DNA from: JACCTH01 sp035253825
Lineage (GTDB): Bacteria; Actinomycetota; Acidimicrobiia; Spongiisociales; ZC4RG35
Reading direction: 5' to 3'
NCBI GenBank assembly: GCA_035253825.1
Contig: DATFBM010000010.1
Coordinates: 62,001-126,000 of the forward strand
DNA: 64,000 bases
Part shown: in pieces, positions 17,138 through 25,636 of the stretch
Position numbering within the stretch: the first letter of the stretch is position 1
Layout of the letters: each line of letters begins with the position of its first letter
Notes under the pieces: generated by a model
Seen by the model: the letters and a program-made list of their open reading frames with translations, nothing else
Told to the model about the DNA's origin: nothing
Database searches by the model: none
Position numbers and translations under genes: made by a program

Positions 17138-18031
17138 TCAGCGACCGTTCTCCGAAAAGTGCATCCAGTCCTTGGCGCTCTGCCAGTTGCCACCCCACTC
17201 CCAGCCGATTTCGGCAAAGCCTGTCACCACCGGGCTCTCGGAAACGATCATTCCCGGGCGAAGGGCAGCACGGTCGGTGTAGGCGCTAGCCAGCTCCGGA
17301 ACCACCACCTCGCCTCGCAGGTAGGGGTTGTGGAAGGGGTTGATGTCGACTGCCAGACCGAACGCGTGCATCGACCAGCCGCTGTCGCGCCCCACCGCCG
17401 GACGGCAAACGAAGCTGGTCGTGGAGTTCCAGTCACCGGTGGGCGGTGCTTCGATTTCGGCGGCGGTGATGACCCGCATCTCCTCGATCGGAAACCTGGT
17501 CTCGTAGAGCAGCCTCATCACCTGCACTATCCCTTCGGCGTGATCGGCGTTGACCAGCAGTTCTCCCGTATGGCTGGCACCGTCGAAGCCGATGAAGCTC
17601 ACCGTCGCGTAGGACAGCTCCTCGAGGGTGACCGGACAACTCTCTTGCCAGGAGGAACGGGTGGCGACCTCGGCCGGGACCGGCCCCAGAGTGAACTCGA
17701 ACTCAGCTCCGGCTGGTGGAGGCAGCAAGTCGGGTGAGGGATACCGACGGTTGAGCATCTCAGGAGGAGTCGGTTGAGCAACACCGAGCCCGTCGGGACG
17801 CTCGGGGAGGACCCTGGTCCCCAGCCAGTCGGGCCGAACCGTGCCGGGCTCGGGAGCGGCAGTGGTGGTCACGACGGCGGTGGCGGTCGGAGCGACCGTG
17901 GTTGCGACCGCAGTCGTGATCGGAGCCGAGGTGGGAGGGTGTGTCGCCGGCGATGTGAGCTCGGTGGTGGGGCTCGCCTGCACCGAGCAGGCACAAAGGA
18001 CCGCGGTCCAGACCGCCAGGCCCCGCCTCAT
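17138..18031 (-). CDS. Secreted M15-family D,D-peptidase-like lipoprotein
   Basis: 297-residue exported protein. A signal peptide ends in a lipobox-like LCAC (Cys15), followed by a Thr/Ala/Pro linker to about residue 65. The C-terminal domain has the VanY/M15 zinc pattern: His222 and Asp229 in SMHAFGLAVDIN, Glu278 in WEWGG and His291 in DWMHFS. It probably trims peptidoglycan stem peptides or acts on an outer envelope polymer. Start at 18031 chosen because its ATG overlaps the preceding stop (ATGA). Confidence 0.85.
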   Translation of the reverse strand: MRRGLAVWTAVLCACSVQASPTTELTSPATHPPTSAPITTAVATTVAPTATAVVTTTAAPEPGTVRPDWLGTRVLPERPDGLGVAQPTPPEMLNRRYPSPDLLPPPAGAEFEFTLGPVPAEVATRSSWQESCPVTLEELSYATVSFIGFDGASHTGELLVNADHAEGIVQVMRLLYETRFPIEEMRVITAAEIEAPPTGDWNSTTSFVCRPAVGRDSGWSMHAFGLAVDINPFHNPYLRGEVVVPELASAYTDRAALRPGMIVSESPVVTGFAEIGWEWGGNWQSAKDWMHFSENGR

Positions 18032-18789
18032 CGTTCGAAAATCACGGGACGCTTGGTGGCCCGGAAGTAACCAACGTTGCGACACTCGGTTTTCCCCACC
18101 CGCCAGGTCACGGCCCGAGGTTGATGGACGTCGCCGAAGAAGTGGTATTGGGGCTGAAAACGTCGCACGTACTCGAGGATGGGTTCGGAGCTTCTCTCGC
18201 GCCGACCCGTGATGACGTCCGTGCAAAGCGGGTCGATTTGGGGTGGTAGGTGCGAGCAGAGCACGTCGACCGGACCGAGCTTCTCGAGCTTTCGGCTCAT
18301 CTCCTCATCCGTTACCTCCCCGGCCGCTCCCAAGGGAGTGGAGATGCCTCCCCCGACAAAGCCGACGGTCACACCTTCGACCTCGTGGACTTCGCCGTCG
18401 ACGAATCGCATCGTCTCGGGCAGGACCGCTGCCAACAGCTCGGGGTTGTCGACATTTCCGTAGGTGCAGAACCCGACTGCTCCGGCCAACGCCATCCGGC
18501 AACCGGCATACTGCTCCTCGATGCCCCGGCTGATCGCAGCTCTTACCTCATCGCGACGATCGCCGGCGGCCTCGCCCCAGGCATCACGCATCGCCTGGTA
18601 GTCGCCGCTGGCGCGATGACCCGCCACCCGGGCGCCGAATTGCTCGCCGAGGACGTCGGCGATGATTCCCTCGCGGGTCCGGTAATCGAGGAGGTTGATC
18701 AGATCTCCCAAAATCAAAAGCGTCTGGCCGCGAGCAACCACGGCTTTCAGCGCATCGAATGCCCCATGGACATCGGATACCAGCAACAT
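18028..18789 (-). CDS. Metallophosphoesterase
   Basis: 253-residue calcineurin-like phosphoesterase. Metal-binding motifs are in order: SDVHG (residues 5-9), GDLINLLDYR, GNVDNPE, and CSHLPP with a late GDVHQP. Start at 18789 gives MLLVSDVHGAFDA, standard for the family, and lies 2 bp after the upstream stop. Substrate unknown; nucleotide or cyclic-nucleotide phosphodiesterase activity is typical. Overlaps the M15 gene by 4 bp. Confidence 0.88.
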   Translation of the reverse strand: MLLVSDVHGAFDALKAVVARGQTLLILGDLINLLDYRTREGIIADVLGEQFGARVAGHRASGDYQAMRDAWGEAAGDRRDEVRAAISRGIEEQYAGCRMALAGAVGFCTYGNVDNPELLAAVLPETMRFVDGEVHEVEGVTVGFVGGGISTPLGAAGEVTDEEMSRKLEKLGPVDVLCSHLPPQIDPLCTDVITGRRERSSEPILEYVRRFQPQYHFFGDVHQPRAVTWRVGKTECRNVGYFRATKRPVIFER

Positions 18790-18791
18790 CG

Positions 18792-19094
18792 CTAGGAGGG
18801 TTCGGTGCGGGGACGATCGATCCAGGTCGAGTACCAAGCGGCGGCGCCGGCACCGAGGACCGCCAGCACCAGGCAGACCGGCCAGGAAAGGTCGCGAGGG
18901 GAGAACTCGGCGGACATCCCCGCCATGCCGAATCCGACCAGGCCGGCGACCACCTGTCGCCCCCGCTTGCCAAACCGCTCTTCGGGACTGATACGGCTCC
19001 AGGCCTCCACGTTTCCGGCCAGGTAGACCGAAAAGATCCAGCCGATGAGAAGGACCACACCGACGGAGAGCGCAATGGCATAGACCTTGACCAT
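18792..19094 (-). CDS. Small membrane protein
   Basis: 100-residue protein with an N-terminal helix (AIALSVGVVLLIGWIFSVYLA), a basic middle, two further hydrophobic stretches (VVAGLVGFGMAGMSA and WPVCLVLAVLGAGAAAWY) and a short tail. It leads a three-gene overlapping unit with the phosphoesterase and M15 peptidase. No family recognised. Confidence 0.65.
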   Translation of the reverse strand: MVKVYAIALSVGVVLLIGWIFSVYLAGNVEAWSRISPEERFGKRGRQVVAGLVGFGMAGMSAEFSPRDLSWPVCLVLAVLGAGAAAWYSTWIDRPRTEPS

Positions 19095-19104
19095 ATGCCA
19101 TTCA

Positions 19105-19152
19105 TTCTTGCGTAAATCCGGCGCAGAAAAGTGCGCCGGATTTACGCAAGAA
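19105..19152. terminator. 21-bp perfect inverted repeat after ilvD
   Basis: Perfect stem of 21 bp with a 6-base loop: left arm starts TTCTTGCGTAAATCCGGCGC at 19105, loop GAAAAG, right arm 19132-19152. It sits 3 bp past the ilvD stop (minus strand) and before the next minus-strand gene, so a transcription terminator is the obvious reading, though no long T tract follows. Its ends (TTCTTG/CAAGAA) recur at 35224-35266 and 50628-50675. Confidence 0.8.
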
Positions 19153-19154
19153 GA

Positions 19155-20828
19155 TCAGGTCTCACCAGTGACAGCGCCGGTTTCGGCGGAGCCGACCAGA
19201 CGGGCATATTTGGCGAGGACCCCGGTCGGGTAGCGAGGAGGATGGGGCTTCCAACCGGCCCGCCGTTCATCCAAGGTGTTCTCGTCGACCAGGAGGTCCA
19301 AGCGTCGCCGGCTGATATCCACCCTGATGCGATCCCCCTCGGCCACCAGCCCGAGCGGTCCACCAACTTCGGATTCGGGGGCGACATGGCCGATGCACAG
19401 CCCGGTGGTTCCGCCTGAAAATCGGCCGTCTGTCACCAGTAGAACGTCCTGCCCGAGGCCGGCACCCTTGATCGCTCCCGTGATCTGGAGCATTTCTCTC
19501 ATCCCCGGCCCACCCCGTGGTCCCTCGGTGCGAATGACGACCACGTCGCCTTTGCGCAACCGGTGTTCAAACAAAGCATCTAGTGCGAGCTGTTCGCCAT
19601 CGAATACCCGGGCTGGGCCTTCGAAGACGTCGAGGGATATGCCTGCCGTTTTCACTACCGCCCCGCCCGGGGCAAGGTTCCCGCGGAGAATGGCGATGCC
19701 GCCTTCGGCGGCGATAGGAGAGGTAAGCGGCCGTATCACCATCTGATCTTCGGGAAATGTGATCCCGGTCAAATTCTCGGCCATCGTCTTTCCGGTAACG
19801 GTCAAGGCCTCGCCGTTGATCAACCCCTCGTCGAGCAATGCTTTGAGCACCACCGGCACCCCCCCGATCCGGTCGAGGTCGACCATGTGGAAGAGCCCGA
19901 ACGGCTTGAGATCGCCGATGTGGGGGGTGTGGCGAGAGATGCGGTCGAAGTCCTCGAGGTCGAGGTCAACTCCGGCTTCATGGGCGATGGCGAGCAGGTG
20001 GAGCACTGCGTTGGTGCTCCCTCCCAGCGCCATTACCGCGGTGATGGCGTTTTCGAACGCCGGCCGGGTCATGATTTGGCGGGGGCGAACATTGGCTTCG
20101 AGGAGCGACATCACCGCCTCCCCTGATCGACGGGCATAGTCGTCGAGCCGGACGTCGTCGGCGGGAACCGCGGCCGAGCCAGGGAGCGACATCCCGATCG
20201 CCTCCCCCACCGAAGCCATGGTGTTGGCGGTGAACATCCCTGCGCACGATCCGATCCCAGGGCAGGCGTGACGCTCGATCTCGCCCAGCTCTTCGAGATC
20301 AATCTCGCCGATCGAGTGGGCTCCTATTGCCTGGAAGACATCGACGATCGAGATGTCACGGTCGCGGTGCCTACCCGGGCGAGAAGATCCACCGTAGAGA
20401 AAGACAGAGGGAAGGTTCGTGCGAGCGGCGGCCATGAGCATCCCCGGCAAGGACTTGTCGCAGCCGGCGATGGAGACCATGCCATCGAACCGCTCCCCAT
20501 GCATGACAAGCTCCACCGAATCGGCGATGACCTCCCGGCTGACCAACGATGACCGCATCCCTTCGTGACCCATCGAGATTCCGTCGGAGACGGCGATGGT
20601 GGTGAAGATCAAGCCCACTCCCCCGGCTTGCTTCACCCCTACTTTCGCCTCCTCGCACAGTCTCGGCCCCGAGAGGTTGCAGGGGGTCACCTCATTGCCG
20701 GCCGAGACGAGACCGATCTGCGGCTTGTCGAAGTCGTCGTCCGTCAATCCAACGGCGCGAAGCATGGCCCGGGCGCCCGCCTTGGCAGGGCCCTCGGTTA
20801 CGTCCTGAGAGTGGATCTTGGGGCTCAT
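19155..20828 (-). CDS. ilvD: Dihydroxy-acid dehydratase
   Basis: 557-residue Fe-S dehydratase of isoleucine/valine synthesis, converting dihydroxy acids to 2-keto acids. Signature sequences: GCDKSLPGMLMA, CPGIGSCAGMFTANTM (both cluster cysteines present) and GRFSGGTTGLCIGH. The ATG at 20828 gives MSPKIHSQDVTEG, matching usual starts; longer in-frame options enter the divergent glgP promoter region. It is not in the ilvBNC operon and may be controlled separately; 70 bp separate it from the divergent glgP. Confidence 0.96.
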   Translation of the reverse strand: MSPKIHSQDVTEGPAKAGARAMLRAVGLTDDDFDKPQIGLVSAGNEVTPCNLSGPRLCEEAKVGVKQAGGVGLIFTTIAVSDGISMGHEGMRSSLVSREVIADSVELVMHGERFDGMVSIAGCDKSLPGMLMAAARTNLPSVFLYGGSSRPGRHRDRDISIVDVFQAIGAHSIGEIDLEELGEIERHACPGIGSCAGMFTANTMASVGEAIGMSLPGSAAVPADDVRLDDYARRSGEAVMSLLEANVRPRQIMTRPAFENAITAVMALGGSTNAVLHLLAIAHEAGVDLDLEDFDRISRHTPHIGDLKPFGLFHMVDLDRIGGVPVVLKALLDEGLINGEALTVTGKTMAENLTGITFPEDQMVIRPLTSPIAAEGGIAILRGNLAPGGAVVKTAGISLDVFEGPARVFDGEQLALDALFEHRLRKGDVVVIRTEGPRGGPGMREMLQITGAIKGAGLGQDVLLVTDGRFSGGTTGLCIGHVAPESEVGGPLGLVAEGDRIRVDISRRRLDLLVDENTLDERRAGWKPHPPRYPTGVLAKYARLVGSAETGAVTGET

Positions 20829-20898
20829 TCCTTCGATCCTACGCCCCGGCGCCAATGCGGTTTCCTTCCCGGCAACCACCGCCGGGTATCTTTTCTGC

Positions 20899-23031
20899 GT
20901 GAACATCCCCACTCTGCCGCAGGTCGAGTTCGCCATTCCTCCGGCCTATGCCCGAACGGTGGAATTGGCCTACAACCTCTGGTGGTCGTGGAACTACACC
21001 GGCACCAGCCTCTGGTCGAACCTCGACCCCGTGGCCTGGGACAACACCCACAATCCGATCGATCTCTTGGAGTCCATCGCCCCCGGACACTGGCAGGTGA
21101 TCAATCAGGTTGAGGCCGTACAGGAGCGATACCAGGCAGCTCTCTCCGACTTCGATCAATATCTGACGGCGGAGGACAGCTGGTATCAGCGGCAGGAGCA
21201 GAAACTGTCGGGTCCGATCGCCTATCTCTGCACCGAATTTGGCATCCACGCCTCGGTCCCCTTCTACTCCGGCGGGCTCGGCATCCTCGCTGGAGACCAC
21301 CTCAAATCCGCCTCCGACCTCGGCCTCCCGCTGGTAGCGGTGGGCCTCTTGTTTCGCCGGGGCTATTTTCGCCAGGAGATCGAGGCCGAAGGAGAACAGC
21401 AACACATCTATCCCTCCCTCGACGTGCGGCGGCTGCCGGTGCGACCGGTCGCCTCCGCCACCGGAGGACAACTCAAGGTGGAGGTGGAGTTCCCCCACGG
21501 CCCGGTGAAAGTGGCGGTCTGGAAGCTAGATGTGGGCCGGGTACCACTTCTCCTCCTCGATACCGACATCGACGAGAACGACGTCAGCGACCGTCCGATT
21601 ACTCACACTTTGTATGTCCGCGGCCGGGCCATGCGGTTCTGCCAAGAGATGGTCCTCGGGATCGGAGGAGTACGCGCCCTTGAGGCGCTTGGCATCAAAC
21701 CGGCCGTCTGGCATATCAACGAGGGTCATGCCGCTCTCGCTCTGCTCGAGTTGGCTCGAGAGCGAATCGCCGGCGGCGCCGACTTGGCGACGGCGATGAA
21801 ATCAATCAAACAGCAGACTGTGTTCACCCTCCACACCCCGGTGCCCGCCGGCAACGAGGTTTTCGAACGGGGTATAGCGGACCACTATCTGCGTCCTTTC
21901 ATCTCGGAAATGGAGAATGGAACCAGCGACCTTTCCGAGCTCGGCGTGGCGCGCGACCACGCCAGCTTCGATCTGGGTGCCTTCGCAATCCAGATGTCTT
22001 CAATTGTCAACGGCGTCAGCAAACGACATGCCGAGGTTGCAACCCGCGACTGGGAGTACCTCATCGGCGGACCCGCTGCCGCCGTCACCAATGGGGTCCA
22101 CACTCCCTCATGGATCGGACGCGATGCGGGCCGCATCCTGTCGGAGACTTTCGGGACCAACTGGCCATCGGATCTTCTCCTCGATCCCGAGGGGCCCCAG
22201 CACCTAGCCGCTCTCACCCTCGCTGACATCTGGGCCAATCATCAGCAGCGAAAGGAGATCTTCACCACCTTCGCCCGTGGCCGGCTGCGTCGGCAGTTCG
22301 CCCGCCACGGCGCCTCTCCCGAGGAGCTCCGCGAGGTGGAGACCATGCTGCCCAACGAATGCCTCACCCTCGGCTTCGCCCGGCGCTTTGCCACCTACAA
22401 ACGAGCCACACTGATGTTCGATGACCTGGATCGATTTCAGGCTCTGGTCACCAACCCCGAGCGGCCAGTACAGGTGGTGTTCGCCGGCAAAGCCCATCCC
22501 GCCGATCGCCAGGGACAGGATTTCATCAAGCGAATCGTGGAGCTCTCGAAGCTGCCAGAGCTGCGGGGACATGTATTCGTCTTGGAGGACTACGACGCCC
22601 GGATGGCTCGTTTCATGGTTCAGGGGTGCGACGTCTGGGTCAACAATCCTCGCCCGCCGATGGAGGCGTCGGGAACCTCGGGGATGAAGGCGGCCATCAA
22701 CGGCACCCTCAATCTCTCCGTCCTCGATGGATGGTGGGTGGAAGGTTTCAACGGCCGCAATGGCTGGGCGTTCGGATCACCGGGCGGCGATGATGACCAC
22801 GGCCGCGAGGACCGCGACGACGCCGAGGCCATGTACCGGCTTTTGGAGGAGCAAGTGACCCCCCTCTTCTACGAGCGAGACGAGGAGGGAATGCCGGTGG
22901 GGTGGGTGGAGATGATGCGAGAGGCGGTCATGTCGACGCTGGTGGCGTTCTCGAGCCACCGCATGGTCGCCGAATACTCACAGCTGGCCTATTTCCCGAT
23001 GGGTGCAATTACTCAGCCTGCCGACGCATGA
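20899..23031 (+). CDS. glgP: Alpha-glucan (glycogen) phosphorylase
   Basis: 710-residue GT35 phosphorylase releasing glucose-1-phosphate from glycogen or maltodextrin. The N-terminal DUF3417 region (LAYNLWWSWNY) is the bacterial/archaeal AlgP-type form. Glucan-binding and catalytic motifs: IWH-type AVWHINEGHAA, TLHTPVPAGNEVF, GFARRFATYKR, and the PLP lysine motif EASGTSGMKAAINGTLN near residue 595. GTG at 20899 is preferred because it yields the usual IPTLPQVEF start. Overlaps the convergent queG by 19 bp. Confidence 0.93.
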   Translation: MNIPTLPQVEFAIPPAYARTVELAYNLWWSWNYTGTSLWSNLDPVAWDNTHNPIDLLESIAPGHWQVINQVEAVQERYQAALSDFDQYLTAEDSWYQRQEQKLSGPIAYLCTEFGIHASVPFYSGGLGILAGDHLKSASDLGLPLVAVGLLFRRGYFRQEIEAEGEQQHIYPSLDVRRLPVRPVASATGGQLKVEVEFPHGPVKVAVWKLDVGRVPLLLLDTDIDENDVSDRPITHTLYVRGRAMRFCQEMVLGIGGVRALEALGIKPAVWHINEGHAALALLELARERIAGGADLATAMKSIKQQTVFTLHTPVPAGNEVFERGIADHYLRPFISEMENGTSDLSELGVARDHASFDLGAFAIQMSSIVNGVSKRHAEVATRDWEYLIGGPAAAVTNGVHTPSWIGRDAGRILSETFGTNWPSDLLLDPEGPQHLAALTLADIWANHQQRKEIFTTFARGRLRRQFARHGASPEELREVETMLPNECLTLGFARRFATYKRATLMFDDLDRFQALVTNPERPVQVVFAGKAHPADRQGQDFIKRIVELSKLPELRGHVFVLEDYDARMARFMVQGCDVWVNNPRPPMEASGTSGMKAAINGTLNLSVLDGWWVEGFNGRNGWAFGSPGGDDDHGREDRDDAEAMYRLLEEQVTPLFYERDEEGMPVGWVEMMREAVMSTLVAFSSHRMVAEYSQLAYFPMGAITQPADA

Positions 23032-24104
23032 GCGGTCATCGCGGCTGTCTCCAGCTCGGGCCGAACTCGGTGGTCTGACTCAGCCAGCACTCGATCAGCG
23101 ATCACGGCTTCTGCCATCGGGCCTCCTAGACGAGCCAGGGCCCATACGGCGTGAACGCGGAGCAGCCAATCGGGATGGCCGGCGTAGGGGGCGACGACCC
23201 GGGCGAGGGACTCCAAACCCGAGTTGCCAGCCGCAATCAATGCGTTCCGCCTGACGATCCGGGGATCGCGCTCGGGTATGAACCAGTGCCCGAACAGGTC
23301 GAGCAACCTCTGGTCGGAAACGGACAGAACCTCATCGATCGGGAAACGATTCCCCTCCGACGTTGCTGCCGTTCGATGACCCGGCGGGCAAGCCTCGAGG
23401 CAGTCATCGCATCCGTAAATGCGATCCCCCATCGCTTCTCGGAACTCCGTCGGCACGACGCCGGGAGTCTGGGCCCAAGCGGCCAGGCAACGGCGGGCGT
23501 CGAGAACGCCGGGTGCCACCAGCGCTCCGGTAGGGCAGGCGGGAATGCACGCCGAGCAGCTCCCGCAATCTCGACTCATAGCCTGGTCGGGGGCAATGGG
23601 GGCGTCGGTGACGACGGAACCGAGGAGAAACCACGGACCCAGGCCCGGCGCCAGCACCATCGTGTTCTTCCCCCACCAGCCGAGCCCGGCTCGAACCGCC
23701 ACCGCCCGGTCGACGAGACGATTGTCGTCCACCAGCACTTCGGCCCGATAGCCCTCGCTCGTCAGGGTCGCCGCCACCCTCATGAGCGCCTCTCGAATCG
23801 GCGCGTATCCAGGAGGGCGGGCCGCGGCCGAGACCCGGGTCGTTCCCGGAACCGGCTGTGATGATCGAGCGGGGGCGTATGGATAGGCCCCGACCACGAT
23901 CGTCTCCGCCCATGGAAACGAGAGCCGGGGCGTGGTGGCGAGCTCGGGATCGTTAAAGGTGAAACCGAGGCGTCCGGAGGCGCCGCTTGCCCGTCGGGAC
24001 TTCAGTTCCTCGCCCACCTCCGGAAATGGTTCGGCCGAGCTGAACCCAATCCGGGCCAATCCGGCTTGGCTCCCGACCTCGAGCAACCGCTCCCGAAGGA
24101 CCAT
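23013..24104 (-). CDS. queG: Epoxyqueuosine reductase
   Basis: 363-residue cobalamin-dependent iron-sulfur enzyme for the last step of queuosine synthesis in tRNA. Two 4Fe-4S clusters are marked by CGSCSACIPACPTGAL and CDDCLEACPP; the substrate/cobalamin region has VDDNRLVDRAVAVRAGLGWWGKN. A C-terminal HEAT-like segment (LLRVHAVWALARLGG) is present as in longer QueG proteins. No other que genes are in the window. Confidence 0.92.
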   Translation of the reverse strand: MVLRERLLEVGSQAGLARIGFSSAEPFPEVGEELKSRRASGASGRLGFTFNDPELATTPRLSFPWAETIVVGAYPYAPARSSQPVPGTTRVSAAARPPGYAPIREALMRVAATLTSEGYRAEVLVDDNRLVDRAVAVRAGLGWWGKNTMVLAPGLGPWFLLGSVVTDAPIAPDQAMSRDCGSCSACIPACPTGALVAPGVLDARRCLAAWAQTPGVVPTEFREAMGDRIYGCDDCLEACPPGHRTAATSEGNRFPIDEVLSVSDQRLLDLFGHWFIPERDPRIVRRNALIAAGNSGLESLARVVAPYAGHPDWLLRVHAVWALARLGGPMAEAVIADRVLAESDHRVRPELETAAMTAHASAG

Positions 24105-24119
24105 GGCGGACCATTCTTG

Positions 24120-24323
24120 CTAGCCCGTTTCCGATAGTGAATCGGAGGGAGCCACTCGCAGTCGCAAGCGTGGCACGAGCCCCTGCTCGGCGAGAATCTC
24201 GAGGGCTTCGATCTCCTCGTCTTCCAGGTCGAAGGGTCGGGGGGTGTTGAGCAGGAACGTGACGACGCAGTCGTCGCACGCGTCGGTGTCCCTTGCTACG
24301 CAGATGTCACAGTCGATATGCAT
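24120..24323 (-). CDS. Small conserved CxxC/CxxC protein
   Basis: 67-residue protein starting MHIDCDICVARDTDACDDC, with two CxxC pairs (residues 5-8 and 16-19) that suggest metal binding, then VVTFLLNTP and an acidic, Leu-rich tail. I recall similar short actinobacterial proteins but no function. The ATG at 24323 has GGGGC just upstream; the longer in-frame form runs back into an oxidoreductase gene. 15 bp upstream of queG. Confidence 0.75.
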   Translation of the reverse strand: MHIDCDICVARDTDACDDCVVTFLLNTPRPFDLEDEEIEALEILAEQGLVPRLRLRVAPSDSLSETG

Positions 24324-24385
24324 CGCCCCAACATACGGGAGGGGTGGGACAAGAAATCGGTGGCAGACGTCATTCCTAGTGCAGA

Positions 24386-24424
24386 AACATGCGGATTCCG
24401 CATGCTGAAGCCTTAGGTTTCCTA
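24386..24424. repeat. Interspersed palindromic repeat, copy 1 (GCCTTAGGTTTC family)
   Basis: GAAAC and GTTTC ends enclose a perfect 8-bp hairpin CATGCGGA-T-TCCGCATG, followed by GCCTTAGGTTTC. The right end covers the stop codon of the NDH-2-like gene (24422). The 12-mer GCCTTAGGTTTC recurs at 54579-54590 and, as CCTTAGGTT, at 61194-61202. Confidence 0.7.
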
Positions 24425-25636
24425 AAGGGGGCCCAAGTCGGAGCTGGGAAGCCAGGCGATGTCGGGGGGGAAAAACAAGTCGAGGGTCCAGTCCGCCGCC
24501 ACTCGGGCCTTGCGCAAAGTGGTCGGCAACTGCAGTAGGTAATAGCTGCGCCACAAGAACCAGCCAATCAGTCCTGAGACCGGGATCCCCATCACTCTCC
24601 CAACGGCATTGCGATGACCGAGCGAGACCAGCTCTCCCTTGGTCTGGTAGGAGAACGCCTCCACGGTCCGACCGGCATGAATGACATCGAGATTCCTCCC
24701 CAGATACCTCCCCTGGCGGAGGGCGAACTGAGCGGTAGGGGGTGAGAATCCGCCGTCACCGGTCGGCGAAAGAGCGGCGTCGCCCACCGCATAGACGCCC
24801 TCTGGCGCCGAGCGGAAATGGCCGTCGACTGGAATCTTGCCCCCATCGGTCTCGATCCCGGTTCTTGCCAAGAGCGGATGCGGTTTGATCCCCGCCGCCC
24901 ATATCACGGTTCCCGCCTCCACAAACTCGCCGTTTTGGAGATGGATGCCCGCGGGGCTCACCTCGGTGACCGCCGATCCCAAGACCAGCCGAACATCGCG
25001 CTTGGCGAGTGCCCTGGCCGCCGACTTCGAGAGCGAAGAGGTGAGGGCGGGCGTCACCCGCTCGACGGCATCCACCAGCGTGACCCGGGGAGGAGGTCCG
25101 TCGCGGTAAAAGCGTTGACGAACTTCGCGGAGGAAGTCTGCCAGCGCCGCCGTCAACTCCGCTCCGGAGAATCCGGCTCCGACGACAGCCACCGATACGC
25201 TCCCCTCGGCTTCCATCTTGGCGAGGATGCGATTTCGAATCCGCAGTGCATCGACGATGGTCTTGAAGGGAAGAGCGTGCTGGTCGGCTCCCGCGACTCC
25301 GTAGGTATTGCTTACCGAACCCAACGCCAGAACCAGCGCATCGGCACTAATGGACTCCGTAACTTCCCCAAAGAGACGATTGACGACGACCGTGCGTCGC
25401 TCGGCGTCGATGGACTCGATAATCCCTTGAACTAATTCGGCCCCAGGGGCGAGCTGGCGAATCGGGGCGATGATGTGACGGGGATCGACGTCGCCCACCG
25501 CCGCCTCGGCCAGCATGGGAGTAAAGAGGAGAAAGTTGTCGGCGTTGACAATTACGACCTCGACCCCTGCTTTTCGGGCCAGGCCCCGGGCCACCATCGA
25601 CCCCGAAAAGCCGCTTCCGGCGATCAAGACCCTCAT
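24422..25636 (-). CDS. NDH-2-like NAD(P)/FAD oxidoreductase
   Basis: 404-residue flavoprotein of the type II NADH dehydrogenase group, which passes electrons from NADH to quinone without pumping protons. Two dinucleotide-binding motifs are visible (AGSGFSGSMVARGL at the N-terminus and VVGAGFSGAELTAAL near residue 150), plus GVYAVGDAAL before a C-terminal amphipathic region (GLIGWFLWRSYYLLQLP) that may dock on the membrane. The start is an ATG that overlaps the NYN gene stop by 4 bp. Confidence 0.85.
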   Translation of the reverse strand: MRVLIAGSGFSGSMVARGLARKAGVEVVIVNADNFLLFTPMLAEAAVGDVDPRHIIAPIRQLAPGAELVQGIIESIDAERRTVVVNRLFGEVTESISADALVLALGSVSNTYGVAGADQHALPFKTIVDALRIRNRILAKMEAEGSVSVAVVGAGFSGAELTAALADFLREVRQRFYRDGPPPRVTLVDAVERVTPALTSSLSKSAARALAKRDVRLVLGSAVTEVSPAGIHLQNGEFVEAGTVIWAAGIKPHPLLARTGIETDGGKIPVDGHFRSAPEGVYAVGDAALSPTGDGGFSPPTAQFALRQGRYLGRNLDVIHAGRTVEAFSYQTKGELVSLGHRNAVGRVMGIPVSGLIGWFLWRSYYLLQLPTTLRKARVAADWTLDLFFPPDIAWLPSSDLGPL

